Shown here in pieces: positions 49,416 to 61,550 of a stretch of DNA of 64,000 nt. Made by a program: the position numbers and the translations under genes. Location: NCBI GenBank assembly GCA_038380435.1, contig JAWZYU010000690.1:21148-85147 (forward strand), read 5' to 3'. The notes beneath the pieces were generated by a model. The model had not been told where the DNA came from, made no database searches, and saw only the letters and a list, made by a program, of their open reading frames with translations. Within the stretch, counting starts at the first letter, position 1. The number at the start of each line of letters is the position of its first letter. This DNA comes from Ryuthela nishihirai (lineage: Eukaryota; Arthropoda; Arachnida; Araneae; Heptathelidae).

Positions 49416-50009
49416 CGGGCACCTGCCGGGTGTTCCCGCCTCATGTCCTCATGTCCCGGGGGAATTTTTTCTTCCTCTGGTCTCGGGTCCCTGTTACGAG
49501 TTCCCGCCAAATGACACGGGGGAGGTAGTTTTTTATGCTCTCGGGCACCTGTCGGGTGTTCCCGCCTCATGTCCCGGGCGAGTTTTTTCTTCCTGTGGTC
49601 TCGGGCCCCTGTTACGAGTTCCCGCCAAATGACCCGGGGGAGGTAGTTTTTTGTGCTCTCGGGCACCTGTCGAGTGTTCCCGCCTCATGTCCCGGGGGAG
49701 TTTTTTCTTCCTGTGGTCTCGGGCCCCTGTTACGAGTTCCCGCCTCAGGACCCGGGGGAGGTAGTTTTTTGTGCTCTCGGGCACCTGTCGGGTGTTCCCG
49801 CCTCATGTCACGGGGGAGTTTTTTCTTCCTCTGGTCTCGGGTCCCTGTTACGAGTTCCCGCCAAATGACACGGGGGAGGTAGTTTTTTATGCTCTCGGGC
49901 ACCTGTCGGGTGTTCCCGCCTCATGTCCCGGGGGAGTTTTTTCTTCCTGTGGTCTCGGGCCCCTGTTACGAGTTCCGCCAAATGACCCGGGGGAGGTAGT
50001 TTTTTGTGC

Positions 50010-50930
50010 TCTCGGGCACCTGTCGGGTGTTCGCGCCTCATGTCCCGGGGGAGTTTATTCTTCTGTGGTCTCGGGCCCCTGTTACGAATTCCCGCCTCAT
50101 GACCCGGGGGAGGTAGTTTTTTGTGCTCTCGGGTAACTGTCGGGTGTTCCCGCCTCATGTCCCGGGGGAGTTTTTCTTCCTGTGGTCTCGGGCCCCTGTT
50201 ACGTGTTCCCGCCTCATGACCCGCGGAAGGTAGTTTTTTGTGCTCTCGGGCACCTGTCAGCTGTTCCCGCCTCATGACCCGTGGAGTTTTTTTCCTGTGG
50301 TCTCGGACCATTGTTACGAGTTCCCGCCAAATGACACGGGGAGGTAGTTTTTTGTGCTCTCGGGCACCTGTCGGGTGTTCCTGCCTCATGTCCCTGGGGA
50401 GTTTTTTCTTCCTGTGGTCTCGGGACCCTGTTACGAGTTCCCGCCAAATGACCCGGGGGAGGTAGTTTTTTGCGCTCTCGGGCACCTATCGGGTGTTCCC
50501 TCCTCATGTCCCAGGGAAGTTTTTTCTTCCTGTGGTCTCAGGACCCTGGTACGAGTTCCCGACTCATCACCCAGGGGAGGTAATTTTTTGTGCTCTCGGG
50601 CAACTATCGGGTGTTCCAGCCTCATGTCCCGGGGGAGTTTTTTCTTCCTGTGGTCTCGGGCCCCTGTTACGAGTTTCCGACAAATGACCCAGGGGAGGTA
50701 GTTTTTTGTGCTCTCGGGCAACTGTCGGGTGTTCCGCCTCATGTCCCGGGGGAGTTTTTTCTTCCTGTGGTCTCGGGCCCCTGTTACGAGTTCCCGCCAA
50801 ATGACCCGGGGGAGTTAGTTTTTTTGCTCTCGGGCGACTGTCGGGTGTTCCCGCCTCATGTCCCGGGGGAGTTTTTTCTTCCTGTGGTCTCGGGACCCTG
50901 TTACGAATTCCCGCCAAATGACCCGAGGGA
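50010..50930 (+). repeat. Duplicated block, copy 2 (twin at 46530-47450)
   Basis: This matches the earlier block in unit order. It differs by substitutions and by several one-base losses, such as TTATTCTTCTGTGG for TTATTCTTCCTGTGG near 50057, CCCGTGGAG near 50279 and GTGTTCCGCCTC near 50733. Confidence 0.82.
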
Positions 50931-50939
50931 GGTAGTTTC

Positions 50940-52150
50940 TTGTGCTCTCGGGCACCTGTCGGGTGTTCCCGCCTCATGTCCCGGGGGAGTTTTTTCTTCC
51001 TGTGGTCTCGGGCCCCTGTTACGAGTTCCCGCCAAATGACCCGAGGGAGGTAGTTTTTTGTGCTCTCGGGCAACTGTCGGGTGTTCCCGCCTCATGTCCC
51101 GGGGGAGTTTTTTCTTCCTGTGGTCTCGGTCCCCTGTTACGAGTTCCCGCCAAATGACCCGGGGAGGTAGTTTTTTGTGCTCTCGGGCACCTGTCGGGTG
51201 TTCCCGCGTCACATCCCGGGGGAATTTTTTCTTCCTGTGGTCTCGGGCACCTGTTACGAGTTCCCGCCAAATGACCCGGGGGAGGTAGTTTTTTTGCTCT
51301 CGGGCACCTGTCGGGTGTTCCCGCCTCATGTCCCGGGGGAGTTTTTTCTTCCTGTGGTCTCGGGCCCCTGTTACGAGTTCCCGCCAAATGACTCGGGGGA
51401 GGTAGTTTTTTATGCTCTCGGGCAACTGTCGGGTGTTCCCGCCTCATGTCCCGGGGGAGTTTTTTCTTCCTGTGGTCTCGGGCCCCTGTTACGAGTTCCC
51501 GCCAAATGATCAGGGGGAGGTAGTTTTTTTGCTCTCGGGCACCTGTCGGGTGTTCCCGCCTCATGTCCCGGGGGAGTTTTTTCTTCCTGTGGTCTCGGGC
51601 CCCTGTTACGAGTTCCCGCCTCATGACCCGGGGAGGTAGTTTTTTGGCTCTCGATCACCTGTCGGGTGTTCCCACCTCATGTCCCGGGGGAGTTTTTTCT
51701 TCCTGTGGTCTCGAGCCCCTGTTACGAGTTCCCGCCAAATGACTTGGGGGAGGTAGTTTTTGTGCTCTCGGGCAACTGTCGGGTGTTCCCGCCTGATGTC
51801 CCGGGGGAGTTTTTTCTTACTGTGGTCTCGGGCCCCTGTTACGAGTTCCCGCCTCATGACCCGGGGGAGGTAGTTTTTTGTGCTCTCGGGCAACTGTCGG
51901 GTGTTCACGCCTCATGTCCCGGGGGAGTTTTTTCTTCCTGTGGTCTCGGGCCCCTGTTACGAGTTCCCGCCAAATGACCCGGGGAGGTAGTTTTTTGTGC
52001 TCTCGGGCACCTGTCGGGTGTTCCCGCCTCATGTCCCAGAGGAGTTTTTTCTTCCTGTGGTCTCGGGCCCATGTTACGAGTTCCCGCCTCATGATCCAGG
52101 GGAGGTAGTTTTTTGTGCTCTCGGGCAACTGTCAGGTGTTCCCGCCTCAT
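50940..52150 (+). repeat. Block repeated at 57888 and 62761
   Basis: A run of units marked by GACCCGAGGGAGG, TCTCGGTCCCCTGTTACG and TTCCCGCGTCACATCCC recurs at 57888 (offset 6,946) for about 360 bp and at 62761 (offset 11,819, later 11,938) as far as the window end. TTTTTTGGCTCTCGATCACC at about 51639 and 63577 is another shared mark. Confidence 0.85.
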
Positions 52151-52584
52151 GTCGCGGGGGAGTTTTTTCTTCCTGTGGTCTCGGGCCCCTGTTACGAGTT
52201 CCCGCCAAATGACCCGGGGGAGGTAGTTTTTTGTGCTCTCGGGCAGCTGTCGGTTGTTCCCGCCTCATGTCCCGGGAGAGTTTTTTCTTCCTGTGGTCTC
52301 GGGCCCCTGTTACGAGTTCCTGCCAAATGACCCGGGGAGGTAGTTTTTTGTGCTCTCGGCACCTGTCGGGTGTTCCCGCCTCATGTCCCGGGGGAGTTTT
52401 TTCTTCCTGTGGTCTCGGGCCCCTGTTACGAGTTCCCGCCTCATAATCCAGGGGAGGTAGTTTTTTGTGGTCTCGGGCAACTGTCAGGTGTTCCCGCCTC
52501 ATGTCCCGGGGGAGTTTTTTCTTCCTGTGGTCTCGGGCCCCTGTTACGAGTTCCCGCCAAATGACCCGGGGGAGGTAGTTTTTT

Positions 52585-54950
52585 GTGCTCTCGGGCACCT
52601 GTCGGGTGTTCCCGCCTCATGTCCCGGGGGAGTTTTTTCTTCCTGTGGTCTCGGGCCCATGTTACGAGTTCCCGCCTCATAATCCAGGGGAGGTAGTTTT
52701 TTGTGGTCTCGGGCAACTGTCAGGTGTTCCCGCCTCATGTCCCGGGGGAGTTTTTTCTTCCTGTGGTCTCGGGCCCCTGTTACGAGTTCCCGCCAAATGA
52801 CCCGGGGGAGGTAGTTTTTTGTGCTCTCGGGCAGCTGTCGGGTGTTCCCGCCTCATGTCCCGGGGGAGTTTTTTCTTCCTGTGGTCTCGGGCCCCTGTTA
52901 TGAGTTCCCGCCAAATGACCCGGGGGAGGTAGTTTTTTGTGCTCTCGGCACCTGTCGGGTGTTCCCGCCAAAAGTCCCGGGGGAGTTTTTTCTTCCTGTG
53001 GTCTCGGGCCCCTGTTATGAGTTCCCACCAAATGACTCGGGGGAGGTAGCTTTTTGTGCTCTCGGGCACCTGTCGGGTGTTCCCGCCTCATGTCCCGGGG
53101 GAGTTTTTTCTTCGTGTGGTCTCGGGCCCCTGTTACGAGTTCCCGCCAAATGACCCGGAGGAGGTAGTGTTTTGTGCTCTCGGGCACCCGCCGGGTGTTC
53201 CCGCCTCATGTCCCGGTGGTTTTTTCTTCCTGTGGACTCGGGACCCTGTTACGTGTTCCCGCCAAATGACCCGGGGGAGGTAGTTTTTTGTGCTCTCGGG
53301 CACCTGTCGAGTGTTCCCGCCTCATGTCACGGGGGAGTTTTTTCTTCCTGTGGTCTCGGGCCCCTGTTACGAGTTCCCGCCATATGACCCGGGGGAGGTA
53401 GTTTTTTGTGCTCTCGGGCAACTGTCGGGTGTTCCCGCCTCATGTCCCGGGGGAGTTTTTTCTTCCTGTGGTCTCGGGCCCCTGTTACGAGCTCCCGCCT
53501 CATGACCCGGGGGAGGTAGTTTTTTGTGCTCTCAAGCAACTGTCGGGTGTACCCGCCTCATGACCCGGGGGAGGTAGTTTTTTGTGCTCTCGGCAACTGT
53601 CGGGTGTTCCCGCCTCATGTCCCGGGGGAGTTTTTTCTTCCTGTGGTCTCGGGACCCTGTTACGAGTTCCCGCCTCATGACCCGGGGGAGGTAGTTTTTT
53701 GTGCTCTCGGGCAACTGTCGGGTGTTCCCGCCTGATGTCCCGGGGGAGTTTTTTCTTCCTGTGGTCTCGGGCCCCTGTTACGAGTTCCCGCCAAATGACT
53801 CGGGGGAGGTAGTTTTTTTGTGCTCTCGGGCACCTGTCGGGTGTTCCCGCCTCATGTCCCGGGGGAGATTTTTCTTCCTGTGGTCTCGGGCCCCTGTTAC
53901 GAGTTCCCGCCAAATGAAACGGGGGAGGTAGTTTTTTGTGCTCTCGGGCAGCTATCGGGTGTTCCCGCCTCATGTCCCGGGGGAGTTTTTTCTTCCTGTG
54001 GTCTCGGGCCCCTGTTACGAGTTCCCGCCATATGACCCGGGGGAGGTAGTTTTTTGTGCTCTTGGGCCACTGTCGGGTGTTCCCGCCTCATGTCCCGGGG
54101 GAGTTTTTTCTTCTTGTGGTCTCGGGCCCCTGTTACGAGTTCCCGCCAAATGACCCGTGGGAGGTAGTTTTCTGTGCTCTAGGGCACCTGTTGAGTGTTC
54201 CCGCCTCATGTCCCGGGGCAGTTTTTTCTTCCTGTGGTCTCGGGTCCCTGTTACGAGTTCTAGCCATATGACCTGGGGGAGGTAGTTTTTTGTGCTCTCG
54301 GGCAACTGTCGGGTGTTCCCGCCTCATGTCCCGGGGGAGTTTTTTCTTCCTGTGGTCTCAGGCCCCTGTTACGAGTTCCCGCCTCATGACCCGGGGGAGG
54401 TAGTTTTTTGTGCTCTCGGGCAACTGTCGGTTGTTCCTGCCTCATGTCCCGGGGAAGTTTTTTCTTCTTGTGGTCTCGGGCCCCTGTTACGAGTTCCCGC
54501 CAAATGACCCGGGGGAGGTAGTTTTTTGTGCTCTAGGGCACCTGTCGGGTGTTCCCGCCTCATGTCCCGGGGGAGTTTCCTCTTCCTGTGGTCTCGGGTC
54601 CCTGTTACGAGTTCTAGCCATATGACCTTGGGGAGGTAGTTTTTTGTGCTCTCGGGCAACTGTCGGGTGTTCCCGCCTCATGTCCCGGGGGAGTTTTTTC
54701 TTCCTGTGGTCTCAGGCCCTTGTTACGAGTTCCCGACTCATGACCCGGGTGAGGTAGTTTTTTGTGCTCTTGGGCAACTGTCGGGTGTTCCCGCCTCATG
54801 TCCCGGGGGAGTTTTTTCTTCTTGTGGTTTCGGGCCCCTGTTACGAGTTCCCGCCAAATGACCCGGGGGAGGTAGTTTTTTGTGCTCTCGGGCACCTGTC
54901 AGGTGTTCCCGCCTCATGTCCCGGGGGAGTTTTTTCTTCCTATGGTCTCG
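52585..54950 (+). repeat. Block repeated at 59769-62780
   Basis: This matches 59769-61650 at an offset of about 7,180 bp: CATAATCCAGGGGAGG, GCCAAAAGTCCCGG, CACCCGCCGGGTGTTCC, CTCAAGCAACTGTCGGG, CTTGGGCCACTGTCGGG. From about 54460 to 54950 it matches 62340-62780 at an offset of 7,879 (GTGCTCTAGGGCACCTG, TTCTAGCCATATGACCTTGG). Confidence 0.85.
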
Positions 54951-55664
54951 GGCCCCTGTTACGAGTTCCCGCCTCATGACCCGGGGGAGGTAGTTTTTTG
55001 TGCTCTCGGGCAACTGTCGGGTGTTCCCGCCTCATTTCGCGGGGGAGTTTTTTCTTCCTGTGGTCTCGGGCCCCTGTTACGAGTTCCCGCCAAATGACCC
55101 GGGGGAGGTAGTTTTTGTGCTCTCGGGCAACTGTCGGGTGTTCCCGCCTGATGTCCCGGGGGAGTTTTTTCTTCCTGTGGTCTCGGGCCCCTGTTACGAG
55201 TTCCCGCCTCATGACAGGGGGGAGGTAGTTTTTTGTGCTCTCGGGCAACTGTCGGGTGTTCCCGCCTCATGTCCCGGGGCAGTTTTTTATTCCTGTGGTC
55301 TCGGGCCCCTGTTACGAGTTCCCGCCAAAGGACCCGGGGGACTTAGTTTTTTGTGCTCTCGGGCACCTGTCGGATGTTCCCGCCTCATGTCCCGGGGGAG
55401 TTTTTTCTTCCTGTGGTCTCGGGTCCTGTTACGAGTTCCCGCCAAATGACCCGGGGGAGGTAGTTTTTTGTGCTCTCGGGCACCTGTCGGGTGTTCCCGC
55501 CTCATGTCCCGGGGGAGTTTTTACTTCCTGTGGTCTCGGGCCCCTGTTACGAGTTCCCGCAAAATGACCCGGGGGAGGTAGTTTTTTGTGCTCTCGGGCA
55601 CCTGTCGGGTGATCCCGCCTGATGTCACGGGGGAGATTATTCTTCCTGTGGTCTCGGGCCCCTG

Positions 55665-55725
55665 TTACGAGTTCCCGCCTCATGTCCCGGGGGAGTGTTT
55701 TCTTCCTGTGGTCTCGGGCCCCTGT
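55665..55725 (+). repeat. Half-register chimera (A start, B end)
   Basis: CTGTTACGAGTTCCCGCC (half A) continues as TCATGTCCCGGGGGAGTG (half B), so two B-type ends fall in a row. The same switch is seen near 30028, 46303, 48361, 49010, 49305, 56085, 56372, 58440 and 58725. Confidence 0.8.
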
Positions 55726-55938
55726 TACGAGTTCCTGCCAAATTACCCGGGGGAGGTAGTTTTTTGTGCTCTCGGGCAACTGTCGGTTGTTCCCGCCTCA
55801 TGATCCGGGGTAGTTTTCTCTTCCTGTGGTCTCGGGCCCCTGTTACGAGTTCCCGACAAATGACACGGGGGAGGTAGTTTTTTGTACACTCGGGCACCTG
55901 TCGGGTGTTCCCGCCTCATGTCCCGGGGGAGTTTTTTC

Positions 55939-56530
55939 TTACTGTGGTCTCGGGCCCCTGTTACGAGTTCCCGCCAAATGACCCGGGGGAGGTAGTTTTT
56001 TGTGCTCTTGGGCACCTGTCGGGTGTTCCCGCCTCATGTCCCGGGGGAGTTTTTTCTTCCTGTGGTCTCGGGCCCCTGTTACGAGTTCCCGCCAAATGAC
56101 CCGGGGGAGTTTTTTCTTTCTGTGGTGTCGGGCCCCTGTTACGAGTTCCTGCCAAATGACCCGTGGGAGGTAGTTTTTTGTGGTCTCGGGCACCTGTCGG
56201 GTGTTCCCGCCTCATGTCCCGGGGGAGTTTTTTCTTCCTGTGGTCTCGGGCCCCTGTTACGAGTTCCCGCCAAATGACCTTAGGGAGGTAGTTTTTTGTG
56301 CTCTCGGGCACCTGTCGGGTGTTCCCGCCTCACGTCCCGGGGGAGTTTTTTCTTCCTGTGGTCTCGGGCACCTGTTACGAGTTTCCGCCTCATGTCCCGG
56401 GGGAGTTTTTTCTTCCTGTGGTCTCGGGCACCTGTTACGAGTTCCCGCCAAATGACACGTAGGAGGTAGTTTTTTGTCCTCTTGGGCACCTGTCGGGTTT
56501 CCGGCCACATGTCCCGGGGGCGTTTTTTCT
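55939..56530 (+). repeat. Block repeated at 58294-58900
   Basis: This matches 58294-58900 at an offset of about 2,355 bp (20 x 118 - 5). Shared marks are the A/B chimera followed by CTTTCTGTGGTGTCGGG, the GACCTTAGGGAGG half, ACACGTAGGAGG, and TTTCCGGCCACATGTCCC with GGGCGTTTTTTC. Confidence 0.85.
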
Positions 56531-57768
56531 TCCTGTGGTCTCGGGCCCCTGTTACGAGTTCCCGCCAAATGACTCGGGGGAGGTAGTTTTTATGCTCTCG
56601 GGCAACTGTCGGGTGTTCCCGCCTCATGTCCCGGGGGAGTTTTTTCTTCCTGTGGTCTCGGGCCCCTGTTACGAGTTCCCGCCAAATGATCAGGGGGAGG
56701 TAGTTTTTTGTGCTCTCGGGCACCTGTCGGGTGTTCCCGCCTCATGTCCCGGGGGAGTTTTTTCTTCCTGTGGTCTCGGGCCCCTGTTACCAGTTTCCGC
56801 CTCATGACCCGGAGGAGGTAGTTTTTTGTGCTCTCGGGCAACTGTCGGGTGTTCCCGCCTCATGTCCCGGGGGAGTTTTTTCTTCCTGTGGTCTCGGGCC
56901 CCTGTTACGAGTTCCCACCTCATGACCTGGGGGAGGTAGTTTTTTGTGCTCGGGCAACTGGCGGGTGTTCCCGCCTCATGTCCCGGGGGAGTTTTTTCTT
57001 CCTGTGGTTTCGGGCCCCTGTTACGAGTTCCCGCCTCATGACCCGGGGGAGGTAGTTTTTTGTGCTCTCGGGCAACTGTCGGGTGTTCTCGCCTCATGTC
57101 CCGGGGGAGTTTTTTCGTCCTGTGGTCTCGGGGCCCCTGTTACGAGTTCCCGCCAAATGACCCGGGGGAGGTAGATTTTTGTGCTCTCGGGCAACTGTCG
57201 GGTGTTCCCATCTCATGTCCCGGGGGAGTTTTTTCTTCCTGTGGTCTCGGGCCCCTGTTACGAGTTCCCGCCTCATGACCCGGGGGAGGTAGTTTTTTGT
57301 GCTCTCGGGCAACTGTCGGGTGTTCCCGCCTCATGTCCCGGGGGAGTTTTTTCTTCCTGTGGTCTCGGGCCCCTGTTATGAGTTCCCGCCAAATGACCCG
57401 GGGGAGGTAGTTTTTTGTGCTCTCGGGCAACTGTCGGGTGTTCCCGCCTCATGTCTCGGGGGAGTTTTTTCTTCCTGTGGTCTCGGGCCCCTGTTACGAG
57501 TTCCCTCCTCACGACCCGGGGGAGGTAGTTTTTTGTGCTCTCGGGCAACTGTTGGGGGTTCCCGCCTCATGTCCCGGGGGAGTTTTTTCTTCCTGTGGTC
57601 TCGGGCCCCTGTTACGAGTTCCCGCCAAATGACCCGGGGGAGGTAGTTTTTTGTGCTCTCGGGCACCTGTCGCATGTTCCCGCCTCATGTCCCGGGGGAG
57701 TTTTTTCTTCCTGTGGTCTCGGGCCCCTGTTACGAGTTCCCGCCTCATGACCCGGAGGAGGTAGTTTT

Positions 57769-58250
57769 TTGTGCTCTCGGGCTCCTCTCGTGTGTTCCCG
57801 CATCATGTCCCGGGGGAGTTTTTTCTTCCTGTGGTGTCGGGACCCTGATACGAGTTCCCGCCAAATGACCCGGGGAGGTAGTTTCTTGTGCTCTCGGGCA
57901 CCTGTCGGGTGTTCCCGCCTCATGTCCCGGGGGAGTTTTTTCTTCCTGTGGTCTCGGGCCCCTGTTACGAGTTCCCGCCAAATGACCCGAGGGAGGTAGT
58001 TTTTTGTGCTCTCGGGCAACTGTCGGGTGTTCCCGCCTCATGTCCCGGGGGAGTTTTTTCTTCCTGTGGTCTCGGTCCCCTGTTACGAGTTCCCGCCAAA
58101 TGACCCGGGGAGGTAGTTTTTTGTGCTCTCGGGCACCTGTCGGGTGTTCCCGCGTCACATCCCGGGGGAAATTTTTCTTCCTGTGGTCTCGGGCACCTGT
58201 TACGAGTTCCCGCCAAATGACCCGGGGGAGGTAGTTTTTTTGCTCTCGGG
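57769..58250 (+). repeat. Block repeated at 59062-59545
   Basis: This matches 59062-59545 at an offset of 1,293 bp (11 x 118 - 5), sharing CGGGCTCCTCTCGTGTG, CCCGCATCATGTCCC and TGTGGTGTCGG. The later copy has extra one-base changes, such as GTTCCCCGCC near 59325 and CACCTGTGGGTG near 59433. Confidence 0.82.
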
Positions 58251-58679
58251 CACCTATCGGGTGTTCCCGCCTCATGTCCCGGGGAGTTTTTTCTTACTGT
58301 GGTCTCGGGCCCCTGTTACGAGTTCCCGCCAAATGACCCGGGGGAGGTAGTTTTTTGTGCTCTTGGGCACCTGTCGGGTGTTCCCGCCTCATGTCCCGGG
58401 GGAGTTTTTTCTTCCTGTGGTCTCGGGCCCCTGTTACGAGTTCCCGCCAAATGACCCGGGGGAGTTTTTTCTTTCTGTGGTGTCGGGCCCCTGTTACGAG
58501 TTCCTGCCAAATGACCCGTGGGAGGTAGTTTTTTGTGCTCTCGATCACCTGTCGGGTGTTCCCGCCTCATGTCCCGGGGGAGTTTTTTCTTCCTGTGGTC
58601 TCGGGCCCCTGTTACGAGTTCCCGCCAAATGACCTTAGGGAGGTAGTTTTTTGTGCTCTCGGGCACCTGTCGGGTGTTC

Positions 58680-61550
58680 CGCCTCATGTCCCGGGGGAGT
58701 TTTTTCTTCCTGTGGTCTCGGGCACCTGTTACGAGTTTCCGCCTCATGTCCCGGGGGAGTTTTTTCTTCCTGTGGTCTCGGCACCTGTTACGAGTTCCCG
58801 CCAAATGACACGTAGGAGGTAGTTTTTTGTGCTCTTGGGCACCTGTCGGGTTTCCGGCCACATGTCCCGGGGGCGTTTTTTCTTCCTGTGGTCTCAGGCC
58901 CCTGTTACGAGTTCCCTCCAAATGACCAGGGGGAAGTAGTTTTTTGTGCTCTCGGACACCTGATGGGTGTTCCCGCCTAATGTCCTGGGGGAGTTTTTTC
59001 TTCCTGTGGTCTCGGGCACCTGTTACGAGTTCCCGCCAAATGACCCGGGGGAGGTAGTTTTTTGTGCTCTCGGGCTCCTCTCGTGTGTTCCCGCATCATG
59101 TCCCGGTGGAGTTTTTTCTTCCTGTGGTGTCGGGCCCCTGTTACGAGTTCCCGCCAAATGACCCGGGGAGGTAGTTTTTTGTGCTCTCGGGCACCTGTCG
59201 GGTGTTCCCGCCTCATGTCCCGGGGGAGTTTTTTCTTCCTGTGGTCTCGGGCCCCTGTTACGAGTTCCCGCCAAATGACCCGAGGGAGGTAGTTTTTTGT
59301 GCTCTCGGGCAACTGTCGGGTGTTCCCCGCCTCATGTCCCGGGGGAGTTTTTTCTTCCTGTGGTCTCGGGCCCCTGTTACGAGTTCCCGCCAAATGACCC
59401 GGGGGAGGTAGTTTTTTGTGCTCTCGGGCACCTGTGGGTGTTCCCGCAGTCACATCCCGGGGGAATTTTTTCTTCCTGTGGTCTCGGGCACCTGTTACGA
59501 GTTCCGCCAAATGACCCGGGGAGGTAGTTTTTTTGCTCTCGGGCACCTTTCGGGTGTTTCCCGCCTCATGTCCTGTGGGAGTTTTTTCTTCCTGTGGTCT
59601 CGGGCCCCTGTTACGAGTTCCCGCCAAATGACTCGGGGGAGGTAGTTTTTATGCTCTCGGGCAACTGTCGGGTGTTCCCGCCTCATGTCCCGGGGGAGTT
59701 TTTTCTTCCTGTGGTCTCGGGCCCCTGTTACGAGTTCCTGCCAAATGACCAGGGGGAGATAGTTTTTTGTGCTCTCGGGCACCTGTCGGGTGTCCCGCCT
59801 CATGTCCCGGGGGAGTTTTTTCTTCCTGTGGTCTCGGGCCCATGTTACGAGTTCCCGCCTCATAATCCAGGGGAGGTAGTTTTTTGTGGTCTCGGGCAAC
59901 TGTCAGGTGTTCCCGCCTCATGTCCCGGGGGAGTTTTTTCTTCCTGTGGTCTCGGGCCCCTGTTACGAGTTCCCGCCAAATGACCCGGGGGAAGGTAGTT
60001 TTTTGTGCTCTCGGGCAGCTGTCGGGTGTTCCCGCCTCATGTCCCGGGGGAGTTTTTTCTTCCTGTGGTCTCGGGCCCCTGTTATGAGTTCCCGCCAAAT
60101 GACCCGGGGGAGGTAGTTTTTTGTGCTCTCGGCACCTGTCGGGTGTTCCCGCCAAAAGTCCCGGGGGAGTTTTTTCTTCCTGTGGTCTCGGGCCCCTGTT
60201 ATGAGTTCCCACCAAATGACTCGGGGGAGGTAGCTTTTTGTGCTCTCGGGCACCTGTCGGGTGTTCCCGCCTCATGTCCCGGGGGAGTTTTTTCTTCGTG
60301 TGGTCTCGGGCCCCTGTTACGAGTTCCCGCCAAATGACCCGGAGGAGGTAGTGTTTTGTGCTCTCGGGCACCCGCCGGGTGTTCCCGCCTCATGTCCCGG
60401 TGGTTTTTTCTTCCTGTGGACTCGGGACCCTGTTACGTGTTCCCGCCAAATGACCCGGGGGAGGTAGTTTTTTGTGCTCTCGGGCACCTGTCGAGTGTTC
60501 CCGCCTCATGTCACGGGGGAGTTTTTTCTTCCTGTGGTCTCGGGCCCCTGTTACGAGTTCCCGCCATATGACCCGGGGGAGGTAGTTTTTTGTGCTCTCG
60601 GGCAACTGTCGGGTGTTCCCGCTCATGTCCCGGGGGAGTTTTTTCTTCCTGTGGTCTCGGGCCCCTGTTACGAGCTCCCGCCTCATGACCCGGGGGAGGT
60701 AGTTTTTTGTGCTCTCAAGCAACTGTCGGGTGTACCCGCCTCATGACCCGGGGAGGTAGTTTTTTGTGCTCTCGGCAACTGTCGGGTGTTCCCGCCTCAT
60801 GTCCCGGGGGAGTTTTTTCTTCCTGTGGTCTCGGGACCCTGTTACGAGTTCCCGCTCATGACCCGGGGGAGGTATTTTTTGTGCTCTCGGGCAACTGTCG
60901 GGTGTTCCCGCCTGATGTCCCGGGGGAGTTTTTTCTTCCTGTGGTCTCGGGCCCCTGTTACGAGTTCCCGCCAAATGACTCGGGGGAGGTAGTTTTTTGT
61001 GCTCTCGGGCACCTGTCGGGTGTTCCGCCTCATGTCCCGGGGGAGATTTTTCTTCCTGTGGTCTCGGGCCCCTGTTACGAGTTCCCGCCAAATGAAACGG
61101 GGGAGGTAGTTTTTTGTGCTCTCGGGCAGCTGTCGGGTGTTCCCGCCTCATGTCCCGGGGGAGTTTTTTCTTCCTGTGGTCTCGGGCCCCTGTTAACGAG
61201 TTCCCGCCATATGACCCTGGGGAGGTAGTTTTTTGTGCTCTTGGGCCACTGTCGGGTGTTCCCGCCTCATGTCCCGGGGGAGTTTTTTCTTCTTGTGGTC
61301 TCGGGCCCCTGTTACGAGTTCCCGCCAAATGACCCGTGGGAGGTAGTTTTCTGTGCTCTAGGGCACCTGTTGAGTGTTCCCGCCTCATGTCCCGGGGCAG
61401 TTTTTTCTTCCTGTGGTCTCGGGTCCCTGTTACGAGTTCTAGCCATATGACCTGGGGGAGGTAGTTTTTTGTGCTCTCGGGCAACTGTCGGGTGTTCCCG
61501 CCTCATGTCCCGGTTTTTTCTTCCTGTGGTCTCAGGCCCCTGTTACGAGT
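58680..61550 (+). repeat. Indel-rich stretch of the 118-bp array
   Basis: Relative to its twins at 51.0-54.4 and 55.9-58.2 kb this stretch has many one- to few-base indels: GTGTTCCGCC near 58676 and 61021, GGGGGAAGGTAG near 59990, CCCGCTCATG near 60618 and 60850, GGTATTTTTTG near 60872, GTTAACGAG near 61194, and a loss leaving CCCGGTTTTTTC near 61510. The twins are regular at these places. Confidence 0.75.

Larger units (their letters stand above)
45860..49450 (+). repeat. Hybrid (type 3) subfamily stretch
   Basis: Many units here combine the type 2 marks CAAATGACC and TTCTTCCTGTGG with the type 1 mark GGGCACCTGTTACGAG at the half boundary, for example at 46060-46500, 48115-48560 and 48770-49080. 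A more typical type 2 stretch lies between, at about 46580-48000. A/B chimeras cluster here (near 46303, 48361, 49010 and 49305). Confidence 0.75.
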
